Of a stretch of 64,000 nucleotides of DNA, positions 1 through 13,806 are shown one piece after another. Under the pieces are notes generated by a model that did not search any database, was not told the DNA's origin, and was given only the letters and a program-made list of their open reading frames with translations. The stretch covers positions 558,001 to 622,000 of the forward strand of contig VZTI01005570.1 in NCBI GenBank assembly GCA_013397865.1, in the 5' to 3' direction. Each line of letters starts with the position of its first letter. Position 1 is the stretch's first letter. Position numbers and translations under genes: made by a program. Origin of the DNA: Struthidea cinerea. Its lineage: Eukaryota; Chordata; Aves; Passeriformes; Corcoracidae.

Positions 1-3000
1 GAGAAACTATATGGGGACAATTTAGTAAATCCTCTGTAGGAAGCACAGAACTAAATGAGGCTTTTAGCATTTAAAAAGGAGTTACGTGGATTTGACTCAA
101 ATGCCTCATCCATAATTATGCTGGAACTACTGAATTATCATTCCTCTCCTGATACAGGTAGTTTGCCTTCTTTGTCTTTCCTAAAAGGTAGGTCGTAAAA
201 AGAAACAAAAATTAACAGGATGTGTTAGTAAAGCCATTCAAGCCATCCAGACCTATGACAGCACCTGAACTAATGATAATTTCCCTTCCATCAACAACAG
301 ACCAATTTTCTTTAATTTGAAGGTGTTCTCATAAAAAAAAGAAAAAAAAGAAAATTTCATATTCTTAATCCAAGCACATAGCCTAAGCAGGATTGTTACA
401 TAATGGTTCCAGACTACGGAATTCACTTAAAACTCAGGTTAGGTTTTGTATCCAAAGATATAGAAATATATTATTGATAGTTACTTGGTATCAAATTTAT
501 TTGTGGCATATCCACACGTACATAAACATTTCACGCTAGTACATGGGCTTTATGCTTTTCAAGGGATAAGAACTACCTTTGCCATCTGCCTTAATCTCCT
601 TAACAACAAACTTTCGTCTGCAAACCACAAAACACATTAGAAACTGTGAGTATCATCTAATAAACCAAATGTTTAACCAACTAACTGAGCAATCATTTCT
701 TTGCTGTTTTGAATTTAACCAGCCAGAAAAACTGAAAAGCTTTGATTAGGTTTTTCCACAAGATACCTCTGTGATCAATGATTTACTGTGGATGATAAAT
801 GAATATTCTTTCATTATGTATGGCATTCATCAGCTACGTGAAAGATTTTGAATAAATGGAAAGTGATTTCATACCATATTCAAAGCCTCACACAGCTAAG
901 GCACAGATGAAAGCCACATTCAATACTTGAAAAAACAAATGAAAATGAGACCCTTGCTTTATATTATGCCTGCCCAAGATTACTGTCTTTATTTATAAAA
1001 ACCCTTCAAAACTCTTCTTGAAAACATCTGCCAGGGACTGGACTTCGGCAGACAAAAATATCTAAGAAATCAATAAACAAGGACTAAAAGACGTAAGATT
1101 TATATTTGCTACCATGGTGTTTGGTGCCCTTCAAGAGGCCATTTGTTAAAGACGGCAATTATAACAACAAATGAGGTAATTGTAAGGAGAGGTGCAAATT
1201 CACTCCTAAGTGGCTTAGCAGGTTTGCTGGATGTGTCTCTTCCTCCCCACAAATATAACAGGCCCAACATTAAAACCTTTTGCTTCCAGCTAATTAATAA
1301 AAGCAACACCCCTGCACTTTTTTCAAAAACTGACAAATACATTTTTCACTACATTACACTGAATATTTCCCAATTCAAAAGAGCAAAAAATACTCAGAGA
1401 AATTAAATTTTTTGTTTCAAGCCCAAGCTAGAAGTACAATGGATCCTTTGCTTATCATGAAAAAGGCATGCAAGATTTCCAACCTGGCCCTGCAGAATCA
1501 AGACCATTTTTCAAATTGCAGCAAAATTTTCTGTTTAATTTTTTTGATAAGGTTCAAAATACACGCAGGAATTCAGACGCTTGCCTAGTAATAATATCTA
1601 CATTGAATACTACTTGTCACAGACTCCTCTCCTAAAAAGCTCAAGGTCACATCAAGCCAGTGCTTATCTACAGAGATAGAGTGCCTCTGCCAGGAACTCA
1701 AAACCCCTCAGTAATTCAGTGAGCTATTTGCTTTGTACCTGTTTTTATACCTGGTTTGAAAAAAATAATTGGAGCCACTCAGAGGTGTCAGTTAAAACAT
1801 CCTTAACTACTACCAGATGGTCCACACAAACGACGTCCTCTGACTCTATGGCAGGAGATAAACGTGCCTCTGCTACTGTATTTTATATGATCTGCACACG
1901 TCACGTTTTAGAGATAAGAGCAATTTGACATGCAGTGCAATTGCCCACCAAAGTTCAAACACAGGAACATTTTCCAGAATAACCCTTCCTTAGCACGTTA
2001 AATATAATTTAGAACCCAGAGAAAGAATAGTTTTAAAATTGAAACAGGCCACTTTCTGGAGATCTATAAAGTTGCTGACTAAAAAACGAAAAATCTTTAA
2101 AGTTGCCCTATTAAACGGAAAGTTTTAGTCTTGCGCAGAATAATTTTTTTTCTGAAGAGAAAACTCTATGTATTGTAATTACGACATTATGACATACATA
2201 CCACTATGTAGATTTAGCATTCTGAATGAGTTTCTTGTTTGAGTTAAAAGAACCCACGCCATAAAAAAGTACTAAGGAGTCAAATGTTTTTGTCCACTAG
2301 TTATTAACGCAACTTAATAAAGTTTCACCAGTCAAAGTATTTGTAATTTAGTAGGGTTTGGGTGAGCATGTTTCAGACTACAGGGTGTTTATTAGCTGCA
2401 GGAAATACCCCTTGACAACAGATGGTACCTGACCCATCAGTGACATTATTACTTATCTGCGGAAAATGGAAATTTTTTTCCAATGGAAAACTAGAAGCGT
2501 GGTTATTTTCTACAGAAGATAAAATTATGTATAGAAAAGAACAGCTTTCACAAAAGCCCTACTACATCTGAGTGAACACCTCTTCTCAAAACTTTTTTTT
2601 AAAGTAGGCAGTTGCATGAGAAGCCACCTATGCTCTGCCACCACCTGCCAAGCCCATCAAAAGGGAAAACTTTGAGAACTGGAATATTATGAAATAATGG
2701 TAACTCCTATAGGTAGCACAGATCTGACATGCTTGCTGCCAGAACGTACTGGTCATACATACAAGACTTGCTTGATTCCATTTTCAAAATAATGGCAGCA
2801 GAAAGCAACAATCAGGAAAGTCATTATGCCCCATTTAAGATCATTTTGTGGATTAGAATTAGTCTCTGACAAGACCTCCGTATGAAATTTGAGGAATACA
2901 TTTGCTTCTCTTGAATTCCTAATCATAAATCAACTAAACTGAACTCAGCTATGCGTTTCTGATAATTCTCTTCTGAATTCAGGTGAAAGAAAGGCAGCAC

Positions 3001-3685
3001 AGTTCACATTGCCCATAGGCGGTGCAACCAAGTCCTCCCCATCACATACACACAAAAGGAGCAGAGCAGGTCATTCTGATTGTATTCACTCTTATTTCAA
3101 AGGAACTAATTTCTAAAGACTAAAACCTTTAGGAGGAAGAAAGCAGAGGTTGCCTGCTCAGCAGCTCTGCTCCAGGAGCCACCCTACTCTCCTCCTGTGT
3201 GACCTTCAGCCTGTTACTGAAGAGCATCATCCCTCCCAGTGCTGCTGGAAGAGCAGCATCGTAATTCCAGCCTACCCGGGGCTGGAATTTTGTGGGGTGA
3301 AATTATCAAGAGACATGCAATAATGGTGGCAGTGTAAACACTAACGCCATTCAGGTAATAAAATAAATATACCTTTGTCATTTTCTGCAGAAAGCAAAAA
3401 TTGTGTATTGTCAAGCTCACTTATTCATTATGTTTTTCTTCAGAGAAAAAATATTGAGAATTTTTATAAAGTGAAGCTATGTTAATGAAATGTGCCTTAA
3501 ACATTGATTACCAGTAAAATTAGGATATTCTAATTTTCTTTTTTAGATTGAGCTTCTAAAATACTAATATGCCATGTAACAACAAAGCAAATCTTAGCAT
3601 TTGCATCCACTGTCATGCAGGATATGAGCCCCTTTCAAGAAGTAGGATATAAAGGCTCCTTGTGTTGTGGAACACAGAGCAGAAA
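1..3685. other. Non-coding AT-rich DNA, no gene seen
   Basis: No open frame here exceeds about 90 codons and none resembles a known protein. The sequence is unique and AT-rich, with scattered short A runs. A slightly GC-richer patch at 3120-3300 has no recognised motif. The 74 bases before 3686 are also unassigned and could be flanking DNA or a diverged LTR margin. Confidence 0.7.
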
Positions 3686-3962
3686 CATGCTGGCTTTGGC
3701 TGGAGTAGAGTTCATTTTCTTCATAGTAGCTGCCACAGGGCCACAGTTTGGATTTGTGCTGGAAGCAGTGTTGATAATATGGGGATGTTTTCCTTACTGC
3801 TGAGGAGTGTTTGCACAGATTCAAGGCCTCTTCTGCTCCTTGCACTGCCCCACCACTGAGGAGGCTGGGGGAGCACAAGGAGCTGGGAGAGGACACAGCC
3901 AGGACAGCTGACCCCAACTGACCTAAGAGACATCCCATACCACACGGCATCAGGTTCAGCAA

Positions 3963-3970
3963 TATAAAAA
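3963..3970 (+). promoter_or_regulatory. LTR TATA box
   Basis: TATAAAAA lies about 190 bases before the LTR poly-A signal, where the U3 promoter of an LTR of this size is expected. Whether it is still active cannot be told from sequence. Confidence 0.5.
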
Positions 3971-4155
3971 AGGTGGGAGAAGAAGAAGAAGGAAGAGAGT
4001 GACATGTGGAGCGATGATGTCTGTCTTCCCCAGTAATCATTACACGTGATGGAGCCATCTCCTGCTGGGGGTGGCTGAACACCTGCCAGACAACAGGAAG
4101 TGGTGAATTCATTCCTTGCTTTGCTTTGCTCACGTACACAGCTTTTGCTTTCCCT

Positions 4156-4161
4156 ATTAAA
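4156..4161 (+). terminator. LTR polyadenylation signal ATTAAA
   Basis: ATTAAA is followed by a T-rich stretch (GTCTTTTTTCC), the usual layout of the R/U5 cleavage and polyadenylation region. It has the right position and strand for the LTR promoter at 3963. Confidence 0.5.
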
Positions 4162-6623
4162 TTGTCTTTTTTCCCCACCCACAAGTTTTCTCCCTCTCAC
4201 CCTTTCAATTCCCATCCTGTCACTGGCGGGACAAGGAGCAAGCAGTTGTGTGGTGCAACAGTCTGGGGTTAAACCATGACAAACTTGTGTCAGTGACCTC
4301 TGAGGCTGGATGGTGGATATCAGCCAAACTACAGACATGCCAAGGCCAGGATGGGTACATTATCCAAGACATGCTCAGCTTCATCATTTCAGCTTCAAGA
4401 GTTTTACTATTTTTCCTCCTTTGTTAGGGCCTTAATGCTAGTAGCGCCAGAGAGATTCAGAGGCAAGACTCTGCAAGTCAGTGTGGAGCAAGTCTGCAGA
4501 GAAACAGCGGCTGCTGGAAGAAACCTGGTCCCTGCTACTCCCCTGTAGTTTTCCACTGGGGCAGACAAGGAGGAAAGTACTCAGCAAACCAGAAGAATTT
4601 TCAGGGCTGCCTCTGGAACACAGCGTCCCAACAAGAGACCTGCAAACAGCACAGGTGCAGGCTTCTGCAGGTACAATTGCCAGCTGAGTGCCCAAAAAGC
4701 ACTTTGAAACTGACAGTTCTGCGTTTGACCCAGTCTTCAACTTGTCAAAGAGACAGCACTAGCTTCTTTATGACTTACAGGTTCATTACATTTCACTGTC
4801 AGAAAAACCACTGACTACTCACTTCAGTCTCATCCCTTTACCTCTCTTGACACCTTGTTCAATTCTCTAAACATCTCAGAAACTACAGGTTTTGTTGTTT
4901 CAGTATAACGCCATAGTAGCTTATTCAAATACTGTTTACATTGTGGCACAGAGGCAGACAGCTCAACAGAGATTAATACTCACAAATTTACTGAGCTTTT
5001 TGATAAAATTTGGCAGCCCAAGGTGTGTTCCATGATGCAGCAGTTATTTTATAAGGATTAACTGAGTTAGCTAATCTAGGGTTACCTTGGACATTTCTTC
5101 ATTCCCTTTGTTACAGACTGTTCTAAATAAAATATTGCCACCCTTGGTATTTTCACATCATTGCTGTTTACTGGTATTTGTCTCCTTGTAACTGCATAGC
5201 TAAACAACTACATTTATATAGAAATTGATTGTTCAAAAGTCAGACCAGCCCTGCAGTGAAACAGTTTATCTCACTTTTGTGCATTGAATTGGTATATGAA
5301 AATATTTATACAATGACTGGAGTAATTACTCTATAAACTCATAATCATTATGTGTTTACCTATGCCTCTAATGAGGTGGATTTTTTTTTTCCCAGTTGTA
5401 AGTATGTAGTAAGTTCCTTTAAACATCAGTACATTGATCAGAAAATAAAAAATGACCAGTCTTAATTTTTCCAATAATACCAAATAACCTTTTCCTTCTT
5501 GGTTGTCTTTACTGCTTCTCACATTTATTAGAAATGAGACACTCATTAATTTTATTTATTTTTACCAACCCAGTGTGTTTCTAAGCAGAAGAGAACAGCT
5601 CTGAAAAATATCCTCATCATGTTTTGCTTATTGCTGAAGTATGTTGGCTCTTCCTTTTTTTCAGAAGTTTTTGCCCCTTTACTACCTTCCACTACAGAAA
5701 TGATCTACGTGGTAAATTTAATTTGGATTCTATCCTGCTAAGATGATTTATAGAATATTTTTCATACAAAACAATACTTACATTTTGAAAAATGGAAAAA
5801 GCATAAAAACTGTTTTAGAACGATGCTGTTCCATTTTACAGAGAAAAAATAACATTCAGTAACATAATAATGCCTTATTACATCCACTTGAGGAGCTGAA
5901 ACCCACAGTTCTCCAGCCCAAATATGTTCCTACCACGCATTTAGTGGGGAAGAAAACTTCTCAAAATATATGACTAGTATTTTAAAGAAATTGGAAATAT
6001 AACCAGCATAGAGTGAGGGAGTCTATGCACTTGTAGTTTAAAATACTCTCAATTTACTTCATACACGTCTGAGTTCAAGATTCATAAAGAACAAAACATC
6101 AACTGCACTTAAACATGGTATTGCTTTCAATTTATTTTGTGCTAAACAATCTGTAAGCATTCACATGGGACTTACAGTGAAATGGTTTCATTTGATTTAA
6201 TATAAAAATTTTTAATTGGACCCTGATGCAACAGAGATTAATACAGCCGTGTTACCAACGTGAAGTTAGCCTTAAAAAAAACATTAAGGAAGATACACAC
6301 TGCTGTCCTTTTCTTTTATACATTTATTGAACTTCTTAAAGACTGTGCTATTGATTTAAATCCATGGTTTTTAAATCCATGTTCACATGAACTTGTTTCT
6401 AGTACTCCTCTGGAGTTAAAAAAAAAAACAACCCCAAATGAATGACAGCAGATATCTCTGGGGCAAAAGTTAAACCTGAGCTAGAAATCAGCATTTTAAA
6501 GTCTCAGGCTAAGAACATCTAATGTAACTCATAAAATTAAGTACTTAGGCTTGGTCTTAGGCATTTTGACATGTCAGCTTCTGGCTTTATCATTTGACTC
6601 AGCCTAATTACAAGCTAAATGTT

Positions 6624-6693
6624 AAAAAAAAAAAAAAAAAAAAAACAACACCAAAAAAAACCACCAAACCAAAAACCAAGCAAACAACCAAGA
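6624..6693 (+). repeat. A22 run grading into A/C-rich simple sequence
   Basis: A run of 22 A (6624-6645) passes into a tract of A and C with almost no G or T. This is typical of decayed poly-A tails and simple repeats in birds. No retroelement body was recognised upstream, so its origin is open. Confidence 0.8.
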
Positions 6694-8557
6694 AACTTAC
6701 ACCCATCTTGGCTTCTAATAATAGGAAATTGACATTATTCCACTAATTTTAGAATATATTTCTTTCATTACAAGGCATATGGCTATTACACAAAAGTAAT
6801 ATAAATAAGCATATGCATTAATTTTAGCAGTCAAGACAGGTAAAAATATTTTGTGTATTCCAAACAAAGCTTTTCAAGAGTCTCATATTTTGATGGTGAT
6901 CATAAACCCAAGAAAATTGTTCAACTTCATCATCTACAAAAATATCTTCTTGGCTTCATAAATAATGGTTTTCACAGATATGAAATATAAAATTATGCCT
7001 TATTTAAACAAACTCAACCTGCAAAGATTTACAATTTAATATAAAGGCTTCTGTCTCTAGAGCCGTATCACAGAAAATTAAATCCATCAATCCTGAAATT
7101 TTTTTTCCTTTGAAACTTCAAAATCTACTCGAGTCGGGAAAAAAGTTTCAAGTAATTAGAAGAGTTCTGCATATATATCACTACTAATAACCTGAGTCCC
7201 AGAGTGCTATGGAAGGGAATCAATGAAGTAAATAAGCAATATATGTGTGTCAGGAAAGAATTGCTTTCTTCAGCACCTTCCTGGAGCTTGCTTTTAGTAG
7301 GCCAAGGCTTTTCTCCCCTCCCTTCCCTCCACTTTCTGTAGTTACCTTTCATCAGTTCTTAGGGCTGGGGAAAGAGAACCCCCACACCAACCCCTTCTCA
7401 CCCAAACCAGAACAAAACCTCCACAAATGAGGTCAATTCTAGGGGAGCAACCTTTACTGAAGCCAAATGTATTCCCTAAATCTCAGTGTAACTGTTAACA
7501 ATCATTCAGCATCATGAGACACAGATGAGAGGAAAACAGATTTCCAAATCTGGAAAAAAAACCAACAAACCTCTGCTTTGTAAGTAAAGTCCTCACAGGA
7601 ATCATGGAAATCAATCACAGAGGCTCCTTTACTTACCAAAGAAAGATCTAGGATCTCTCTGTCTCTCTATGTATAAATATATTGTTTTCTCCCCTCCATG
7701 CCCCAGAGCTTGAGGAGGTCTGGTTTCATCACCATTGCTTTCAAAATAACTCACCTCCCTTAGAGCTACAATACGACAAATAAATTACATAAATGAAATG
7801 CCATGTATGAGCCGATTATATTAGCTCCATTTTTTCCCTTTTTTATAAAAACATTTGAGGACTTTTGACCTTTTTATCATATTTTGATTGATACAGTAAA
7901 TTGCACCCTGAGGAGATAAAAAATAGGAAGCATGAGCTAAAGCAGAGACAGAGGCAAAGCAAAAGATTGCATACAGCTCAGAGAAAGCAACTTACAGCTA
8001 AGCAGATGGTTGTAAAAAACAAGCCATTTTTCTCGAGTCTAGCTGATGTGATCTGTACTAATTCACTACTGGAAAGCAACTACCAAACCCATCAGTACAA
8101 TAAAAGCATTTGTAAAACCTTGCACCTATTTTTTTCAACCACCTCTGTCAGAAGCTTACTGAATTCTTCCTCTAGACACTTATTTCAGCAATCACCCATA
8201 GCCTTTCTGTATGTTCCTGCTATCTCTGTGTACAGAGCTGTGTATTTCAGAAAAAAGGAGGGCCTTTGATGATTCATAAAAGGGAAGCAGCACTAGTTAG
8301 ATTACAATGAAAGTACAGCAAAACCATTTCTGAAGTTCACTGTATACAACTGAGCTTATCCAAGCCTTAGGCCTTCCTTGGGAAGAAGGAACATGCACAC
8401 AGGACAAAGGTTTCTCAGAAAAAAAAAAAAATCACATGGAAATGAAAATAAGAATTAGTCTCAGGACTGCTCCTTCAATGTAGAGCCTTAGCTTTTTTCA
8501 CTTCCACCAGTGTCCAGCCAGGATTCAACCATTATCTCAATGAAACAGAGGAATAAA

Positions 8558-8595
8558 ATTTATTGCATAGCCTTTCTACTATTTATTGCATAGCC
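8558..8595. repeat. Short tandem duplication, 23-bp period
   Basis: The 15-mer atttattgcatagcc occurs at 8558-8572 and again at 8581-8595. This fits a small replication-slippage duplication. No coding or structural role is evident. Confidence 0.85.
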
Positions 8596-11500
8596 CCCTC
8601 CTGTATTCCCAGGCGGAAAGCATGCTCTCTGCTGTGTTTCCATTCACAGGAGAGGGTCTGTGTGCATATGTGATGACACCTGGGCTTTAGCTGGGCTCAT
8701 AAACCATCCTGCTCCCCTACCTACAGCAGGACTAAAAGGCAGCTGGGAGAACCACTGCTCTTTTCTACAAAACCGAAGCTTGCCTAGCCATCGAATGCTA
8801 ACGTAATGCAAGTATCACATGCTTTAAGCCCACGATCTGTTTTTCATGCCCATCTCCCTACCACACTTGTAAAACTTTTAAAACTCATGCTGACTTCCAG
8901 CCACTGCAACTGAGACTACCCAACAGCTCAGCACAACCTCGTTTATCTTCAGGAGGACAAACAGCAGGGCTCTCAAAAGACTTTTTACACTCTAATCCCC
9001 TTATCAGTTTAGCACTTACTCTTTCCTCCCCAGCCTGCCACATATGTTTACATAACCCCTAGATGTCCGAATGTTTGCCTAATTCAATTTTAGAAGGACA
9101 ATATTACCCCTTAAGCATTCTGCTCCACTTCCAGATACAGCCAGAAGAGCTGCCGTCTGGTGGTGGGATTTCCATTAATTAAATCAGTGTTTCAGGATTT
9201 CTGGCCATCTGCTGAGATGATAAAACTTCCTTGCTCCAGCAGAGAGGAAATGTGCCCAACTGAGCTGTACTTACCAGTACAATGCCTCTTGAGTGAAACC
9301 AGTTCTTCACTCTCAGCTTTCTTGGCAAGCAGCCTGGCAAGACCTTCCTGAGAGGAAGCAGCTCAGGCCAAGGCTACTCAGGCTACTCTGAAGCAGAATT
9401 CATGCTATGGCCACCTCGACATTTTGGCACACCAAGAGCACTGTCAACAACACTTGAGAAGCTTGCAGACCACAGGAGCAAACCTCTTTAGGTGGAATGA
9501 AGTCTAAAAATGAAAGCATATTGTGGACTGTGGACCCACACCTCTCATGAGAACATCAAGTTCTGGGAATCCAATAAAAATGCAAAGATGCAGACAGAGT
9601 CACCAGGGCTATGGTCTGATTTTACTGGCTCCTCCTACAGCCTCCTACTCTGTGCTGTGGGGCTGAGCACTTACACCACTCAGAGCTCTCAATAATTGCA
9701 TTAGATTTCCTTAAGCACTGCAGGGTGGATCAGGCTCCCTTCCCACTTGGTGTGAGACAGAGCCCTCTTCATAAGCCAAATAAATTTAAGAAAGAAAACT
9801 ACAGCTGTAGAGAGAACAAAAGACTCACTCTTTGTTTTTCTCCTGTTCTTATGCTAGCAGTGTACTAGTTGTTTGGTACTTTATTACTTTTGTTTGCCTG
9901 TTTATTCACCTACTTGAGCTCTCAGTAAACACAGGTTTCACAATTATAAATAAAACATACATGAAATATGTTGCTGTCTACAGTTTCAACTCCCTCTGCA
10001 TCTTCCTAATCTTCTGCATTTTATGCAGCCTATGTTCTGTAAACACAGATCCTGGGGCAGTTCAATACTCTTGTGGATGCTCCAGCAGAAGAGGACTGCT
10101 GTCATCTCTAACTATTTTAAAACTACTGACAGATGTTAGACTGCACAACATAACAAATAACTTCAGATGAGTAAGATGAGATGATTTTTCCAAGACATTC
10201 ATAAAATTCAACTATGTTTTTTAAAAATCCTCTAACTATTCCAAAGCCAAAAACTGAATTTTTACAATGTGGATATTCTATAGCCTATCTGAATTTTTCA
10301 CTGCCCCTAAAATATTATTCCTTAGTGGCAGGCCCCATAGGAATTACAGAAATGTCTTTTTAAATATACAATATCACTGAAGGTCCCAAAATGATGGTTT
10401 CATAATTTTTATTTAAACCACGAAAGAAACCCCCTTTTTATGCATCTGAATTATCAGTCCTTATTTTCAGAGCTCTAATAGGTGAAGGTCTAACAGTCAA
10501 TGGAACTGGCACTTGGTCTCAGAGGCTGATCCTGTCATACCCTGAGCTCACCTTCTTGCTCTAAAGAAGCACTCAACCACATCTGACTTTCAGTGTGAAG
10601 TTTCAAGAGAAGCACTCCCACATCAAAATTTATGGGATTTTTTGGGAATGCTGGATGAGTAACCTCCCTTATATCACAAAATATTTCCTAACTATGAACT
10701 GTATCCCAACCCTCTACTGGACAAACTACAGCTTCCCTGAGGAAAAAAACAACTCCAAAAACCCCTCAAATTCTCAAAACCTGATGCAAATGTGTCCAGC
10801 ACCCATTTATCCTGAGAAGTGCATTGTACACATTTATAGAGACAGGGAGCTTCCCACTGCTTCAGAGAAGCTGCACAAGACTCCTATTAATAACAAACCC
10901 TCAGTACAGTTAAAGTCATACATCTAGGATTTACACTTAATCTAGGATCTAGCTGGACAATATTCTACGTCCTTAATCTAAGACTTAAGTGGATTGGAGT
11001 TCACAGCTATTTCCTTATACATTTCTGATGTTTTTTTCAGGAGAATAACCTATGATTCTAATATTTATTTTGGAATTTACCTTGCACAGGTAAACCAGGA
11101 AATTATCATCATTGTAGTCTGAGCTCAGCCACTTTCTAGTGCTTAATCAGTAATCTTTTCTTTTTCTTAATGGAAAAAAAAGTCATGTTTACGTGTTTTA
11201 AATGAAATAATAGGTGTATTGATTGAAAAAAAAATGATGGATTGATTGAAAATGTATTGAGATAACACCACCAGGCTTGAAATATACAAATTTAACTTAT
11301 GCAAAGGATTTCAAGTCTTGTGAACTAACTCAGTGAGGCTGGTTTCGGTATGAATACGTGGGTACAGAAGCTCAGAAGTGCCCACTATTTTTGGGCTGTA
11401 AGAGAATTTCACAGAACACATTTAAAGCAAGTAACAATAAACCAGACAATATTGAAAAGATTCCTAAGAATGTTACAACTTTTTATAGAGCCTTTTATTT

Positions 11501-11602
11501 ACAAAACCTGGGTTTTTTCGAGAATGCTACCATCATCACTTTTTGCATCTTTTGGTAACAGAGATTTGCCCTGCGGTATATAATTTAAATAAATTATAAA
11601 AT

Positions 11603-12035
11603 NNNNNNNNNNNNNNNNNNNNNNNNNNNNNNNNNNNNNNNNNNNNNNNNNNNNNNNNNNNNNNNNNNNNNNNNNNNNNNNNNNNNNNNNNNNNNNNNNN
11701 NNNNNNNNNNNNNNNNNNNNNNNNNNNNNNNNNNNNNNNNNNNNNNNNNNNNNNNNNNNNNNNNNNNNNNNNNNNNNNNNNNNNNNNNNNNNNNNNNNNN
11801 NNNNNNNNNNNNNNNNNNNNNNNNNNNNNNNNNNNNNNNNNNNNNNNNNNNNNNNNNNNNNNNNNNNNNNNNNNNNNNNNNNNNNNNNNNNNNNNNNNNN
11901 NNNNNNNNNNNNNNNNNNNNNNNNNNNNNNNNNNNNNNNNNNNNNNNNNNNNNNNNNNNNNNNNNNNNNNNNNNNNNNNNNNNNNNNNNNNNNNNNNNNN
12001 NNNNNNNNNNNNNNNNNNNNNNNNNNNNNNNNNNN
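11603..12035. other. Assembly gap, 433 N
   Basis: Unknown bases. Two apparent long minus-strand frames in this interval exist only because N codons cannot stop. The flanks (AT-rich on the left, ordinary unique DNA on the right) do not say what is missing. Confidence 1.
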
Positions 12036-13763
12036 ATATCTTTATCATGGGCTGGGAACCATCTGGAACAGTTCCAGGAGATCACGTGCCAAGAACAGCT
12101 GGATAGGAACCAGCCACCCAAACACTTCCAGCAATTCAAGCACGCATTCATACGTTTTTGTTGCTTTTTAAAATATTTATTCATGTCTTAAATGAAAAAA
12201 AATAAAGTCATGTCACAGACAGCTGGATTCCTCCCTCCCCCCCAAATTTACATCATTGAAAGATTTGCTGTTCTTTATTCCTTTTCAAATGCAACATGGA
12301 TACACAAAAGTGCAAATTTAGCACATAGAGGGAGTTAGCAGAAAAGAACAGTGGGAGACCTCCCTCTTCCAGATAAATCTGGGAATAGCTAGTGATGAAG
12401 TTTTTTTCTCATTCTGGTTTCACTAGGAGCCACTATCAGTGCAGCAATCCCCTTGTTCATTAACTCCCAAAGATCATCATCACCTTAGGGAGAATGAGAC
12501 ACTGCTCTCTGTCTCAGCACTAACCTGGAATCACACTGAAAAATGCTGCACAGACTGGTTCTCCATTGCTACTCTAAAATTATCACTTGTCCATAAAGAA
12601 AACATATTTTGTCATTTACTCCCTTTCTTAGGAGTGTCAGCCATATTTTAAAATGCTTTCTGAGGAAAAAAAAAAGTATCAACAATAAATTCTTTTATAT
12701 GCTTCACAGTTTTGTTACTAACTTTTTCAATCAGAAGTCTCCAACTCAGGAGTTCCACCTACATATTGGGCTGCAGAACATCCTCTCGATTTTTTCCCCA
12801 GGTCAGTTATGAATTTATTTACGTTCTTGCTCCATAAGAACTTGTAGAGAGTCACAAAATAAGACTAGGCTTATTATGGATTCCTGAAGTCTGGAGTTAC
12901 CAATCTGGATAGCAGAAGACAAAGAAAAGAATCACCTCACTGGCAAATGCTGCCAGCAGGAGGAGTGATGTGGCCACCAGATGTGGTCACCAGAGCCAGC
13001 ATCTTCTTTTCTCCTTTGCAGCGCTGATTTTCTTGATGAAACTACTTGAACACCAGTTTTGCCTGTATCAGTGCTTTCATTCAGCCTCAAGTTTGTGTTT
13101 TCTTTTAAGTCGTATGACAATGTAACAGCCCCGATTATTTAAATGACACAGGTACCTCAATGTAGAGGATACAACCATTATATCACTGCAATTTCCAGAT
13201 GGATACACAGGCCAAGAAAAGAAACTACGTGCCTAACTTGAATTCCATTCGCTTAAAATATCTGGTAGATATGCCCTAAATTTTGACAGTAGTAAGAGAC
13301 AGAAAATAAAATGTTGCATTCATACTAGTCTCTGAGCACCTGAAGTTTATCATTTGCATACTTTAAAAACAAACAAGCAAAAAATTTGTGTGGATGAAAG
13401 GACAGTGAAAGTAGGAAGCTTGTTTGGGCAAAATACAATTTCTCTGTCTATTGCAGTGCCATATTACTAGAGGCAAATTAAATGAAAACCGAATGCAAAT
13501 CAAACTGGAAATAAAGGAAGGCTGACACTCAGTGATCAGGAGAATCCCCTTTTCCGAAGGTTCCCTAGAATTTCACCACAGACCCAAGGCAGCCGAGCCT
13601 CCCGTGCACTGCAGGAGAGCTTTGCATGCCTGGGTATGATGACAATTCCATGGCAATTGCACCAAACACAGGCTGCACAGTTACTATAAAATTGGCATTT
13701 TGCCTATGGCAAAAGCATCACCTTTTTCACCAGCAGTTCTAACTGGAATTTAAACTACCTGTC

Positions 13764-13806
13764 ATATATATTTATGTATATTCATATATATACACGCACA
13801 CACACG
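13764..13806. repeat. Imperfect (TA)n/(CA)n microsatellite
   Basis: Alternating AT steps with interruptions run into an AC-repeat. It is a simple, interrupted dinucleotide repeat. Confidence 0.85.

Larger units (their letters stand above)
3686..4281 (+). mobile_element. Solo LTR of an avian ERVL-like endogenous retrovirus
   Basis: This roughly 600-bp block matches, by recognition, a common avian ERVL-type LTR. The 5' part reads close to 'tgctggctttggctggagt'. A middle part contains 'ggacagctgaccccaactga', and the 3' end reads 'ggggttaaaccatgaca'. It carries a TATA box (3963-3970) and an ATTAAA poly-A signal (4156-4161) in the order expected of a sense-strand LTR. No primer binding site follows it, and no gag, pol or env remnant lies nearby, so it is a solo LTR left by recombination between the two LTRs of a provirus. 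The ends are approximate: the expected terminal TG looks mutated to CA at 3686-3687, and no clean target-site duplication is visible. A 205-codon open frame runs antisense through it; I treat that as non-functional. A related LTR lies in opposite orientation near 45.5 kb. Confidence 0.82.
4282..11602. other. Non-coding AT-rich DNA between LTR and assembly gap
   Basis: Mostly unique AT-rich sequence. It holds an A/C-rich tract at 6624-6693, a direct repeat at 8558-8595 and a 12-base repeat (tttaaatccatg) at 6355-6381. Open frames up to 122 codons (7901-8269) have no recognisable domain and biased, low-complexity composition, so I consider them chance frames. A mildly GC-richer stretch at 4440-4740 has no identifiable content. 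Confidence 0.65.

Noticed and set aside
3681..4286. Target-site duplication for the LTR at 3686-4281
   Set aside because: Bases before (agaaa) and after (aactt) do not match over 5 bases with any sensible choice of ends, so none is claimed.
3594..4338. 196- and 205-codon minus-strand frames taken as genes
   Set aside because: They run antisense through a recognisable LTR and extend into unrelated flanks; no protein domain is present.
7901..8269. 122-codon plus-strand frame with a basic, glutamine-rich start
   Set aside because: No recognisable domain or splice context; composition follows the local A-rich sequence.
9832..10170. 112-codon hydrophobic frame resembling a membrane protein
   Set aside because: Hydrophobicity reflects T-rich DNA; no start context, family match or splice signals.
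11536..12184. Long minus-strand frames of 170 and 196 codons
   Set aside because: They consist mostly of undetermined residues from the 433-base N gap; only the lack of readable stops keeps them open.
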